DNA of 64,000 bases. Source: JALHMQ01 sp037441125 (GTDB taxonomy: Bacteria; Pseudomonadota; Gammaproteobacteria; Burkholderiales; Burkholderiaceae_F). The DNA is taken from the NCBI GenBank assembly GCA_037441125.1, contig JBBIST010000001.1, positions 1-64,000 on the forward strand, in the 5' to 3' direction. The position numbers were made by a program, and so were the translations under genes. Positions 24,345-31,327 of this stretch are shown here, one piece after another; position 1 is the first letter of the stretch, and each line of letters opens with the position of its first letter. Under the pieces are notes generated by a model. That model made no database searches. It was not told where the DNA came from and saw only the letters and a program-made list of their open reading frames with translations.

Positions 24345-25553
24345 ATGCTGGCAGCCTGCACCATCGTTTCATGCAATTACCTGCACTATGCGCGGACGCT
24401 GTGCGAGTCTTTTCTGCGCGCGCATCCGGACGGCAGGTTCTTCGTGCTTGTCGTTGATCGACCTGGAACCGCTGAGCTGTCAGCCACTGAGCGCTTCACG
24501 ACCGTCTGGGTCGAGGAGCTCGGAATTCCCGACTTTGCCTCGATCGCGTTCAAGTACAACATTCTCGAACTGAACACCTGCGTCAAGCCGAGCTTTCTTG
24601 CTTGGCTGCTCGAGCGGCATGGCGTCGACCGGCTCGTATATCTGGATCCGGACACGTTTGTCTACTCGCGCATGGTCGAGGTGGAGGCGATGCTCGCCGA
24701 TGCCGACCTCGTTCTCACGCCGCACATCCTCGCGCCGATCCAGGATGACAAGCGTCCGTCCGAGCAGGACCTGTTGCTCAGCGGTGTCTACAACCTGGGA
24801 TTCGTAGGCGTGAACCGGAGACCGGGATCGCGTGCGTTTCTCGAGTGGTGGGCGAGTCGTTGCCTCACGCTCGGCTACAGCGATCAGAAGGCCGGCCTGT
24901 TCGTCGACCAAAAATGGATCGATCTGGCGCCCTGCCTTTTCGATGGTGCACGCATTCTTCGCCATCCCGGTTACAACGTCGCCTACTGGAATCTGCACGA
25001 ACGCGCCATCGAACGCGACGGCGAGGATCTCCGGGTCAATGGCACAGCCGCGCTACGCTTCTTTCACTTCAGCGGCATCGACCTGGCAGCGAGCGAGCAA
25101 CTGTCGAAGTACCAGGATCGCCATTCGCTGGCGCAGCGGGCCGACTTGCGACCCCTGTTCGACGCCTATCGGGAATCGGTGGCGGCAAGTGGCGTGACCG
25201 AAGCCGCCAAGACTCGGTACGCGTTCGATTACTTCAGCAATGGCGCCCGCATCAACGTGCTGACGCGGCGCTTGTATGCCGCAAGCCTGGACAAGTTCGC
25301 CGGGACCGATCCTTTCGATGCGTCCGGGCCCTTCTATGCGTTCGCACGCTCGCGTGGACTGCTGTCGGCGTCAAGTGGGCCGCCGCTGCCTGACGTGCGT
25401 CCGGACCCCAAGGACATCCGCGTCAGGACAATCGGCCTGGGTCTGCGGGCGTTGCTCAGGATGCTCGGTCCGGACCGCTATGCACAACTGATGAAGTACT
25501 TGTCGCACATCAGCATTCTGCGCAACCAACGATCGCTGTTCTGGCGCGAATAG
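24345..25553 (+). CDS. putative GT-A glycosyltransferase
   Basis: A 402-residue protein that opens like a GT8/GT-A enzyme: AACTIVSCNYLHYARTLCES, FFVLVVDRPG, FKYNILELNTCVKPSFLAWL, then the metal-binding DxD motif in VYLDPDTFVYSRM, and YNLGFVGVNRR. A late region has LRHPGYNVAYWNLHERAIER and RFFHFSGID, typical of this group of surface-glycan transferases. The ~130-residue C-terminal extension is not recognised. It is the last gene of the + strand glycan block and converges on galU. Donor and acceptor are unknown. Confidence 0.75.
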   Translation: MLAACTIVSCNYLHYARTLCESFLRAHPDGRFFVLVVDRPGTAELSATERFTTVWVEELGIPDFASIAFKYNILELNTCVKPSFLAWLLERHGVDRLVYLDPDTFVYSRMVEVEAMLADADLVLTPHILAPIQDDKRPSEQDLLLSGVYNLGFVGVNRRPGSRAFLEWWASRCLTLGYSDQKAGLFVDQKWIDLAPCLFDGARILRHPGYNVAYWNLHERAIERDGEDLRVNGTAALRFFHFSGIDLAASEQLSKYQDRHSLAQRADLRPLFDAYRESVAASGVTEAAKTRYAFDYFSNGARINVLTRRLYAASLDKFAGTDPFDASGPFYAFARSRGLLSASSGPPLPDVRPDPKDIRVRTIGLGLRALLRMLGPDRYAQLMKYLSHISILRNQRSLFWRE

Positions 25554-25684
25554 CGGGCGCCCGGTCGCGCCAAGTGAGACAGGCCGATGCTTGTTGTGGA
25601 TCGCGAGTGTCGTCTGTAAATCGACTCCCAGTCTTGCGGAGTCAGGCGACAGCCAACTCTCCGAGCCCGTCCAAACTCGCGTCG

Positions 25685-26524
25685 TCACTCGATCAACCCG
25701 CTCTTGCGCCCGAACGCCAGGTTCGCCTGCAGGAATCCCTGCTTCGACCCGCAGTCGTAGCGCTTGCCCTCGAACCGCCGCACGATCACCTCGCCGCGCG
25801 CCACACGGCGCGCGATCGCGTCGGTGAGCTGTATCTCGCCGCCGCTGCCGCGCGGGGTGGTGGCGAGCTCGGCGAAGATCTCGGGCCGCAGCACGTAGCG
25901 GCCGACCACCGCCAGCGTCGACGGCGCGTCTTCGGGCCGCGGCTTCTCGACGATGCGCGTGACGCGCTCCTCGCGCCGGTTCATCGGCTCGGTGGCGACG
26001 ATGCCGTACTTCGAGGTGTCTTGCGGCGGCACGTCCTCGACCGCGAGCACCGAGGCACCGGTGCGCCGGTGGCTGTCGACGAGCTGCGCGGTGACGCCGG
26101 GGTCGGCGTCGATCAGATCGTCGGCCAGGATCACGGCGAAGGGCTCGTCGCCGACGACCGCTTCCGCGCACAGCACCGCATGGCCGAGGCCGAGCGGCTC
26201 GGGCTGGCGCACGTAGACGAAGTTCACGCCCTTGGGCGTGGCCGACATCAACCGCTCGAGCAGCGCATGCTTGCGCTGCGTGTCGAGAATCTGCTCGAGC
26301 TCGGGCGCGCGGTCGAAGTGATCCTCGATCGCGCGCTTGCCGCGGCCGGTGACGAAAATCATCTGCTCGATGCCGGCGGCGGCGGCTTCCTCGACCGCGT
26401 ACTGGATCAGCGGTTTGTCGACCACGGGCAGCATCTCCTTCGGCATCGCCTTGGTGGCCGGCAGAAAGCGTGTGCCGAGGCCGGCCACCGGAAACACCGC
26501 CTTGCGGACTCGATTTGTTGTCAC
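25685..26524 (-). CDS. galU: UTP-glucose-1-phosphate uridylyltransferase
   Basis: Makes UDP-glucose from UTP and glucose-1-phosphate for glycan synthesis. The 279-residue protein has the nucleotidyltransferase signature GLGTRFLPATKAMPKEMLP at residues 15-33, DKPLIQYAVEEA, the metal Asp region VILADDLIDAD, and VEKPRPEDAPS, matching bacterial GalU end to end. The start is GTG at 26524 (protein MTTNRVRKAVF), with GGAG seven bases upstream. The longer - strand frame reaching 26782 crosses the manC remnant and is not used. It follows the manC remnant by 2 bp, indicating an old manC-galU pairing. Confidence 0.93.
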   Translation of the reverse strand: MTTNRVRKAVFPVAGLGTRFLPATKAMPKEMLPVVDKPLIQYAVEEAAAAGIEQMIFVTGRGKRAIEDHFDRAPELEQILDTQRKHALLERLMSATPKGVNFVYVRQPEPLGLGHAVLCAEAVVGDEPFAVILADDLIDADPGVTAQLVDSHRRTGASVLAVEDVPPQDTSKYGIVATEPMNRREERVTRIVEKPRPEDAPSTLAVVGRYVLRPEIFAELATTPRGSGGEIQLTDAIARRVARGEVIVRRFEGKRYDCGSKQGFLQANLAFGRKSGLIE

Positions 26525-26526
26525 TT

Positions 26527-26721
26527 CTATCTCCCTTTCACACGGCCCAGGCGGGCCGCTGCCGCAATCGCCGACGCCGCGTTGCGGCCGCCCGGCGACA
26601 GCAGCGAGGGCCCGTCGCCGATGCGCATGAACGGCTTGGGCAGCGCCTCGCGCGACACCGGCCACAGGCGGGTGCCCGAGCCTCCCGACAACACGACCGC
26701 CAGCAGGGCTGCAGCGCTCAT
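26527..26721 (-). pseudogene. manC: mannose-1-phosphate guanylyltransferase remnant
   Basis: Only 64 codons remain of a ~470-codon gene. The N-terminus is unmistakable: LLAVVLSGGSGTRLWPVSRE, ALPKPFMRIGDGPSLL, the GTP/mannose-1-phosphate pyrophosphorylase loop. It then jumps to SPGGRNAASAIAAAARLG, which corresponds to the later PxGRNTAPAIAxAA motif of ManC, so about 55-60 internal codons are deleted, and everything downstream is gone. It stops just before galU on the same strand. It cannot be catalytic. Gmd needs GDP-mannose, so an intact ManC must be encoded elsewhere. Confidence 0.85.
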
Positions 26722-26819
26722 CGAACTGGCCTTCGAGGACATGGCGCCCCGGGTGCGGAGCGGGTGCGCGATTATCGTTCACGGACTCGCCGGTCGATAC
26801 AGGTACGCGGACTCGTTGA

Positions 26820-26848
26820 TTGACCTACCTGCCCCGACTGCGTACTCT
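26820..26848 (+). promoter_or_regulatory. sigma-70-like promoter for the DUF5397/vapD pair
   Basis: TTGACC (26820-26825) and TACTCT (26843-26848) are separated by 17 bases, with the best-conserved positions of both boxes matched. The site is 34 bases upstream of the DUF5397 ATG and just beyond the divergent manC remnant. It was found by eye and could be fortuitous. Confidence 0.4.
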
Positions 26849-26882
26849 GATTTCGTGTAACTCAGTTGACTCAGGTGCTGTC

Positions 26883-27086
26883 ATGGCTGCTGTAGTCGAG
26901 TCCAAGCCCGTCGTTCCGGTCGGCAGGATCAAGAACTTCGGCCCGTTCGGTCCGAAGTACGAAGTGCGCGAACCGATTCGTCCAATCGGTGACGGCGACT
27001 GGCTGATCGCCATTCGCTTGGTCGAGACCGGCGAACTGACCGAGTATCGGCTCAGCCGTCTGCTGCAAGATCCCGAGGCGGCCTGA
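26883..27086 (+). CDS. DUF5397 family protein (VapD partner/antitoxin-like)
   Basis: A 67-residue protein: VVPVGRIKNFGPFGPKYEVR, EPIRPIGDGDWLIAIRLVET, GELTEYRLSRLLQDPEA. This matches the small DUF5397 proteins encoded directly before vapD. The ATG at 26883 is preferred over the in-frame ATG at 26820, which precedes the promoter-like sequence. Its stop overlaps the vapD ATG (ATGA), so the pair is coupled. It probably neutralises VapD, though DUF5397 function is less well established than classical antitoxins. Confidence 0.75.
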   Translation: MAAVVESKPVVPVGRIKNFGPFGPKYEVREPIRPIGDGDWLIAIRLVETGELTEYRLSRLLQDPEAA

Positions 27087-27373
27087 TGTACGCCGTCGCC
27101 TTCGATCTGGTCGTCGCCGATACCGAGACGAGCCACCCCAAGGGCGTTTCGTAGGCCTACGCCGACATCGGCTTGATCCTGAACCAGCGCGGCTTCCGGC
27201 GTGTCCAGGGCAGTCTGTATGTCACCGACAACGAGGACATGACCAACCTGTTCCTAGCCATCGAGGACGTACGGGCCCAGCCGTGGTTTCCGGTCTCGGT
27301 GCGCGACATCCGGGCGTTCCGGATCGAGCAATGGTCGGACTTCACCACGGTGGTCAAGGGCGGCGGTCGCTAG
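27086..27373 (+). pseudogene. vapD: vapD with an in-frame amber codon
   Basis: VapD is a Cas2-like mRNA ribonuclease. The frame starts MYAVAFDLVVADTETSHPKG, reaches TAG at 27152 and then continues in the same frame with AYADIGLILNQRGFRRVQGS, LYVTDNEDMTNLFLAIEDV and DIRAFRIEQWSDFTTVVKGG to a TAG at 27371. Homologues have a glutamine at the interrupted position (VSQAYADIG), so a single CAG to TAG transition explains the lesion. Everything else, including the N-terminal Asp, looks intact. It is inactive unless amber suppression or readthrough occurs. A fragment could start internally, but the first strand with the catalytic Asp would be missing. Confidence 0.85.
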
Positions 27374-27472
27374 CAGCGGCGTCACGCCTGCCTGGCCGGC
27401 CGCTCGGCTTACGCGGCCACAGCACTGAGTCACCTCGCGCCTGCCGATCGACCCCTACAATGCGCCGGTTTC

Positions 27473-27498
27473 GCGCTCGCCGCCGCCGCGGCGAGCGC
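27473..27498 (+). promoter_or_regulatory. 11-bp perfect stem-loop in the phosphomannomutase leader
   Basis: GCGCTCGCCGC and GCGGCGAGCGC form a perfect 11-bp stem around a 4-base loop (CGCC), 31 bases before the phosphomannomutase ATG. There is no U-tract, so it is not a standard intrinsic terminator. TACAAT at 27458-27463 is a fair -10 box that would place the hairpin at the very 5' end of the mRNA, where it could affect stability or translation. Confidence 0.4.
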
Positions 27499-27529
27499 AC
27501 TTGGCTCCGCACTCCGATCCTTCCCTCCG

Positions 27530-28915
27530 ATGACGCGCACCCTCGATCCTTCGCTGTTCAAGGCCTACGACATCCGCGGCGTGGTCGACAAGACGCTGAC
27601 CGTGGAAGCGGTGCGCGCGATCGGCGCGGCGCTCGGCTCCGAGGGCGCGGCGCACGGCGTGCGCGAGATCGCGATCGGACGCGACGGACGCCTGTCGGGG
27701 CCGCGCCTGCGCGATGCGCTGACCGAGGGCATCCGCTCGGCCGGCGTCGACGTGGTCGACATCGGCATGGTGGCCACGCCGATGCTGTACTTCTCGACCT
27801 TTCATCTGGGCACAGGCTCAGGGGTGGAGATCACCGGCAGTCACAACCCGCCCGACTACAACGGGCTGAAAATGGTGCTGGCCGGCAACACGCTGCACGG
27901 CGAGGCGATCCAGAAGCTGCGCCAGCGCATCGCCGACGGCGATCTCGCGCGCGCCAGCGTGCCGGGCGCGCTGCGCAGCGCCGACGTGGCCAACGCCTAC
28001 GTCGCGCGCATCGCCGGCGACGTCAAGCTCGCGCGGCCGATGAGAATCGCCATCGACTGCGGCAACGGCGTGGCCGGCGCCTTCGCGCCGCGGCTGTATC
28101 GCGCGCTCGGCTGCGAGGTGACCGAACTCTTCTGCGAGGTCGACGGCACGTTTCCCAACCATCACCCCGATCCCGCCCATCCGGAGAACCTTCAGGACCT
28201 GATTCGTTGTCTGCGCGAGACCGATGCCGAACTCGGTCTGGCCTTCGACGGCGACGGCGACCGCCTGGGTGTGGTGACCAAGGACGGCCGGATCATCTGG
28301 CCGGACCGGCAGTTGATGCTGTTTGCGCGCGGCGTGCTGGCCGAGGTGCCGGGCGCGGAAGTCATTTTCGACGTCAAGTGCTCGCGCCACGTCGCCGCAC
28401 AGATCCGCGCCCACGGCGGCGTGCCGACGATGTGGCGCACCGGGCACTCGCTGATCAAGGCCAAGCTCAAGGAGACCGGGGCGCCGCTCGCCGGCGAGAT
28501 GAGCGGCCACATCTTCTTCAAGCACCGCTGGTACGGCTTCGACGACGGCCTGTACGCGGGCGCGCGGCTGCTCGAACTTCTGAGCCGCGAGGCCGACGCC
28601 TCGGCCGTGCTCAACGCGCTGCCCGATTCGGCGAGCACGCCCGAGCTGCACCTGAAGACCGCCGAGGGCGAGAACTTCGCGCTGGTCGAGCGGCTCAAGC
28701 GCGAGGCGCGCTTTGCCGATGCGCGCGAGGTGATCGCCATCGACGGCGTGCGCGTCGAGTACGCCGACGGCTTCGGCCTGGCGCGGCCGTCGAACACGAC
28801 GCCGATCGTCGTCCTGCGTTTCGAGGCCGACAACGAGGCGGCGCTGGCGCGCATCCAGGCCGACTTCCGGCGCGCGCTGCTGGCGGTCAAGCCGGACGCG
28901 GTGCTGCCGTTCTAG
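27530..28915 (+). CDS. manB: phosphomannomutase/phosphoglucomutase
   Basis: Interconverts mannose-6-P/mannose-1-P and glucose-6-P/glucose-1-P, feeding GDP-mannose and UDP-glucose synthesis. It has 461 residues, AlgC-like. The phosphoserine loop TGSHNPPDYNG has Ser104, the Mg2+ loop FDGDGDRLG is near 240, the sugar-specificity loop GEMSGHIFF lies near 325 and the phosphate-binding RPSNTTP near the C-terminus; all four catalytic elements are present. The start has SHALLOW support: the ATG at 27530 begins MTRTLDPSLFKAYDIRG, the normal N-terminus. It is followed after 130 bp by waaC. The AlgC/ManB dual-specificity assignment is by motif. Confidence 0.93.
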   Translation: MTRTLDPSLFKAYDIRGVVDKTLTVEAVRAIGAALGSEGAAHGVREIAIGRDGRLSGPRLRDALTEGIRSAGVDVVDIGMVATPMLYFSTFHLGTGSGVEITGSHNPPDYNGLKMVLAGNTLHGEAIQKLRQRIADGDLARASVPGALRSADVANAYVARIAGDVKLARPMRIAIDCGNGVAGAFAPRLYRALGCEVTELFCEVDGTFPNHHPDPAHPENLQDLIRCLRETDAELGLAFDGDGDRLGVVTKDGRIIWPDRQLMLFARGVLAEVPGAEVIFDVKCSRHVAAQIRAHGGVPTMWRTGHSLIKAKLKETGAPLAGEMSGHIFFKHRWYGFDDGLYAGARLLELLSREADASAVLNALPDSASTPELHLKTAEGENFALVERLKREARFADAREVIAIDGVRVEYADGFGLARPSNTTPIVVLRFEADNEAALARIQADFRRALLAVKPDAVLPF

Positions 28916-29045
28916 CCGCGGCCGGCGGGCGCGTGCCGCTGTCGAGTGCTGCCACCGCGCCGCAGAAGGTCGCGGGTCGCGGTGGCGAACGTGCACGGGC
29001 GGCGTGCGCGCGCGTCGCGCAGCGCACCGGGCAGCGGGTAGGGCG

Positions 29046-30011
29046 GTGAGCGCTCCTCGCGTCCTGATCGTCAAGACCTCGTCGATGGGCGACATCGTCC
29101 ACGCGCTGCCGCTGGCGAGCGATCTCGCCGCGCGGCTGCCGCAGGCGCGTATCGACTGGGTGGTCGAGGAGAGCTTCGCCGCGATTCCGCGACTGCACCC
29201 GGCGGTGGCGCGCGTGATCCCGGTGGCGTTGCGCCGCTGGCGCCGGCATCTGCTGTCGGCCGCCACCTGGAGCGAAGTGCGCGCCGCGCGCCGGCTGCTG
29301 CGCGAGTTTGCCTACGACCGGATCATCGACTGCCAGGGTCTGCTCAAGAGCGCGTGGATTGCGCGCTGGGCGCGCGGCCCGCGCACCGGACCGGATCGGC
29401 GCTCGGCGCGCGAGCCGCTGGCCGCGGCTTTCTACCAGCAGGCGGTGCCGCTGCCGCGCGATTTGCACGCGATTGAGCGCAACCGGCGCCTGGGCGCCGC
29501 CGCCTTCGGCTATTCGATCGAGGCCGCGCCGCGCTTCGAGCTGCAACCGCCGCGCGTGGTGGAGCCGGTTCAGCCCGATGCGCCCTATGCGGTGCTGCTC
29601 ACCAACGCCAGCCGCGCCAGCAAGCTGTGGCCGGACGAGCGCTGGCGCACGGTCGAGGCGTGGCTGGCGGCGCGCGGGCTGCGCTCGCTGCTTCTGTCGG
29701 GCACGAGCGACGAGGCGCTGGCCACCGGCCGGCGCGCGGCCGAGATGCGCGCGGCCGTGTCCCTGCCGCGCATGGCGTTGGATGCCGCGGCGTCGCTGTT
29801 GGCCGGCGCGCGCGTGGTGGTCGGGCTGGACACCGGGCTCACGCACCTGGCGGCCGCGCTCGGCGCGCCGACGGTGGCGATCTACTGCGACTACGACCCG
29901 GCGCTGGTCGGCGTGGTTGGAGCCGCGCCGTGCGCGAGCCTGGGCGGGGTCGGCCAGTCGCCGGCGGCCGAAGCGGTGATCGAGGCGGCGGCGAGGGTGG
30001 TGCGCGCGTGA
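29046..30011 (+). CDS. waaC: LPS heptosyltransferase I
   Basis: GT9-family transferase that adds the first L-glycero-D-manno-heptose to Kdo of the lipid A inner core, on the cytoplasmic face. Signatures: VLIVKTSSMGDIVHALPLAS at the N-terminus, RIIDCQGLLKSAWIARWA, LLTNASRASKLWPDERW and the donor-binding VVGLDTGLTHLAAALGAPTV. It has 321 residues from GTG 29046, the start that places the conserved APRVLIVK strand at the N-terminus; the earlier ATG at 29004 adds an Arg/Ala-rich stretch. Its stop overlaps the waaA GTG, so WaaC and WaaA are coupled. Confidence 0.9.
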   Translation: MSAPRVLIVKTSSMGDIVHALPLASDLAARLPQARIDWVVEESFAAIPRLHPAVARVIPVALRRWRRHLLSAATWSEVRAARRLLREFAYDRIIDCQGLLKSAWIARWARGPRTGPDRRSAREPLAAAFYQQAVPLPRDLHAIERNRRLGAAAFGYSIEAAPRFELQPPRVVEPVQPDAPYAVLLTNASRASKLWPDERWRTVEAWLAARGLRSLLLSGTSDEALATGRRAAEMRAAVSLPRMALDAAASLLAGARVVVGLDTGLTHLAAALGAPTVAIYCDYDPALVGVVGAAPCASLGGVGQSPAAEAVIEAAARVVRA

Positions 30012-31327
30012 GCCCGATACGGCTGCTGTACACGCTGGCGTGGATCGCGGTCGCGCCGCTGGCGGCGCTGTACCTGCTGTGGCGCAGCCTGCGCCAGCGC
30101 GAGTACCGGCGCCACTGGGGCGAGCGCTTCCTCGGCCGCGGCGCGCACTTTGGCGACGCGGCTGAGCCGGTGGTCTGGATTCACGCGGTGTCGCTGGGCG
30201 AGACGCGCGCGGCGCAGCCGCTGATCGAGCGGCTGGCGGCGCAGCAGCCGCAGCTTCGCTTCGTGCTCACGCACATGACGCCGACCGGACGCGCGGCCGG
30301 CGAGCAGATTGCGCGCGCGCTGCCTGCGCGCATCGTCCAGCGCTATCTGCCGTACGACCTGCCGTTCGCGGTGCGCCGCTTCCTGCGCGAAGTGCGGCCG
30401 CGCGCCGGCATCGTGCTCGAAACCGAGGTCTGGCCGAATCTGCTCTTTTGCGCCCGCGATGCCGGGGTGCCGATGCTGCTGGTCAATGCGCGGCTGTCGG
30501 AACGATCGCTCGCCAAGGCGCGACGCTGGCCGGCACTCGTGCGCGCGGCCGGCGCCTGCTTCGGCCGCGTCGCCGCCCAGACCGCAGCCGATCGCGATCG
30601 CATCGCGCAGATCTACGCCGGGCCGATCGACGTGATCGGCAACCTGAAGTTCGACTTCACCCCGCCCGAAGACCTGCTCGCCCGCGGCCGCGCCCTGCGC
30701 CGGCGCCTAGGCAGCCGCCCCGTCTGGCTCTTCGCCAGCACCCGCGAAGGCGAAGAGTCGCTCCTCCTGTCGGCGCAAAAAAAATCGGGGTCAGATACCG
30801 ATTTCCGGAAATCGGTATCTGACCCCGATTTTTTGGTTGTGCCGCGGCATCCGCAGCGGTTCGAGGAAGTGGGGCGGCTGCTCGAAGGGGGCGGGTTGCG
30901 GGTGGTGCGGCGATCGGCGCTGGGGGAGGGGTCGGAGCCGATCGACGCCGATGCGCTGCTCGGCGATTCGATGGGCGAGATGGCGATGTACTACGCGGCG
31001 GCCGACGTGGCGCTGATCGGCGGCAGCCTGCAGCCGCTCGGCGGCCAGAACCTGATCGAAGCCTGCGCCTGCGGCTGCCCGGTGGTGGTCGGCCCGCACA
31101 TGTTCAATTTCGAGCAGGCCACGCGCGACGCGCTCGAGGCCGGCGCAGCGATCCAGGTTGGCGACGCAGCCGCGGCGCTGCGCGCAATGGCCGAACTGAC
31201 CGCCGATCCGGCGCGGCTGGCCGCGATGCGCGCCGCGGCGCTGCGATTCGCTCAGGCACACCGCGGCGCCACCGAGCGGGCGGCGCGGCTGGTGGAGGCG
31301 CTGCTTATTGCGTCAGCAGCGCATTGA
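30008..31327 (+). CDS. waaA: Kdo transferase (3-deoxy-D-manno-octulosonic acid transferase)
   Basis: Transfers Kdo to lipid IVA; inner-membrane anchored, GT30. The N-terminal anchor (LLYTLAWIAVAPLAALYLLW) is followed by YRRHWGERFLG, WIHAVSLGETRAAQPLIERL with the catalytic Glu, THMTPTGRAAGEQI, IVLETEVWPNLLF, VGNLKFD-like IGNLKFDFT, VVPRHPQRFEEVG and SLQPLGGQNLIEACACGCPV. The GTG start overlaps waaC. Residues 257-276 (QKKSGSDTDFRKSVSDPDF region) are encoded by a perfect palindrome that has replaced or extended the helix between FASTREGEES and VVPRHPQRF. The reading frame is kept, so the protein may work. Its 3' end overlaps the convergent tolC gene by 23 bp. Confidence 0.92.
   Translation: MSPIRLLYTLAWIAVAPLAALYLLWRSLRQREYRRHWGERFLGRGAHFGDAAEPVVWIHAVSLGETRAAQPLIERLAAQQPQLRFVLTHMTPTGRAAGEQIARALPARIVQRYLPYDLPFAVRRFLREVRPRAGIVLETEVWPNLLFCARDAGVPMLLVNARLSERSLAKARRWPALVRAAGACFGRVAAQTAADRDRIAQIYAGPIDVIGNLKFDFTPPEDLLARGRALRRRLGSRPVWLFASTREGEESLLLSAQKKSGSDTDFRKSVSDPDFLVVPRHPQRFEEVGRLLEGGGLRVVRRSALGEGSEPIDADALLGDSMGEMAMYYAAADVALIGGSLQPLGGQNLIEACACGCPVVVGPHMFNFEQATRDALEAGAAIQVGDAAAALRAMAELTADPARLAAMRAAALRFAQAHRGATERAARLVEALLIASAAH
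30779..30834. repeat. perfect 56-bp palindrome (REP/RAYT-type element) inside waaA
   Basis: Left arm 30779-30806 and right arm 30807-30834 are exact reverse complements with no loop (28 bp each). The core contains GGGGTCAGATACCGATTTCC and its complement. The left flank has eight A, the right arm six T. The GGGGTCAGATACC motif resembles palindromes mobilised by REP-associated tyrosine transposases in betaproteobacteria; that attribution is from memory. As RNA it would form a very stable hairpin followed by U6, which looks like an intrinsic terminator in the middle of a gene. Confidence 0.9.

Noticed and set aside
25623..25643. Hairpin GACTCC/GGAGTC between convergent GT and galU genes
   Set aside because: Only six base pairs with a nine-base loop and no T-run on either side; too weak to call as a terminator.
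25574..26860. 428-codon + strand frame across galU and the manC remnant
   Set aside because: It is antisense to galU, whose signature motifs are clear on the - strand; no motif or ribosome-binding site supports it.
16963..27154. Idea that TAG is a sense codon in this organism
   Set aside because: Many intact genes here, such as gmd and the chain-length neighbour genes, end cleanly at TAG. The two internal TAGs lie only in toxin genes, so mutation explains them better.
27818..29266. 482-codon open frame on the - strand opposite phosphomannomutase
   Set aside because: It mirrors a strongly supported + strand gene with all catalytic motifs; its own translation is Arg/Ala/Leu-rich without any family motif. 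Such antisense frames are expected in GC-rich DNA.
30779..30834. Palindrome in waaA as the operon terminator
   Set aside because: It lies in the middle of an intact reading frame with conserved Kdo-transferase motifs continuing for 160 residues; terminator-like shape is probably incidental to its repeat origin.
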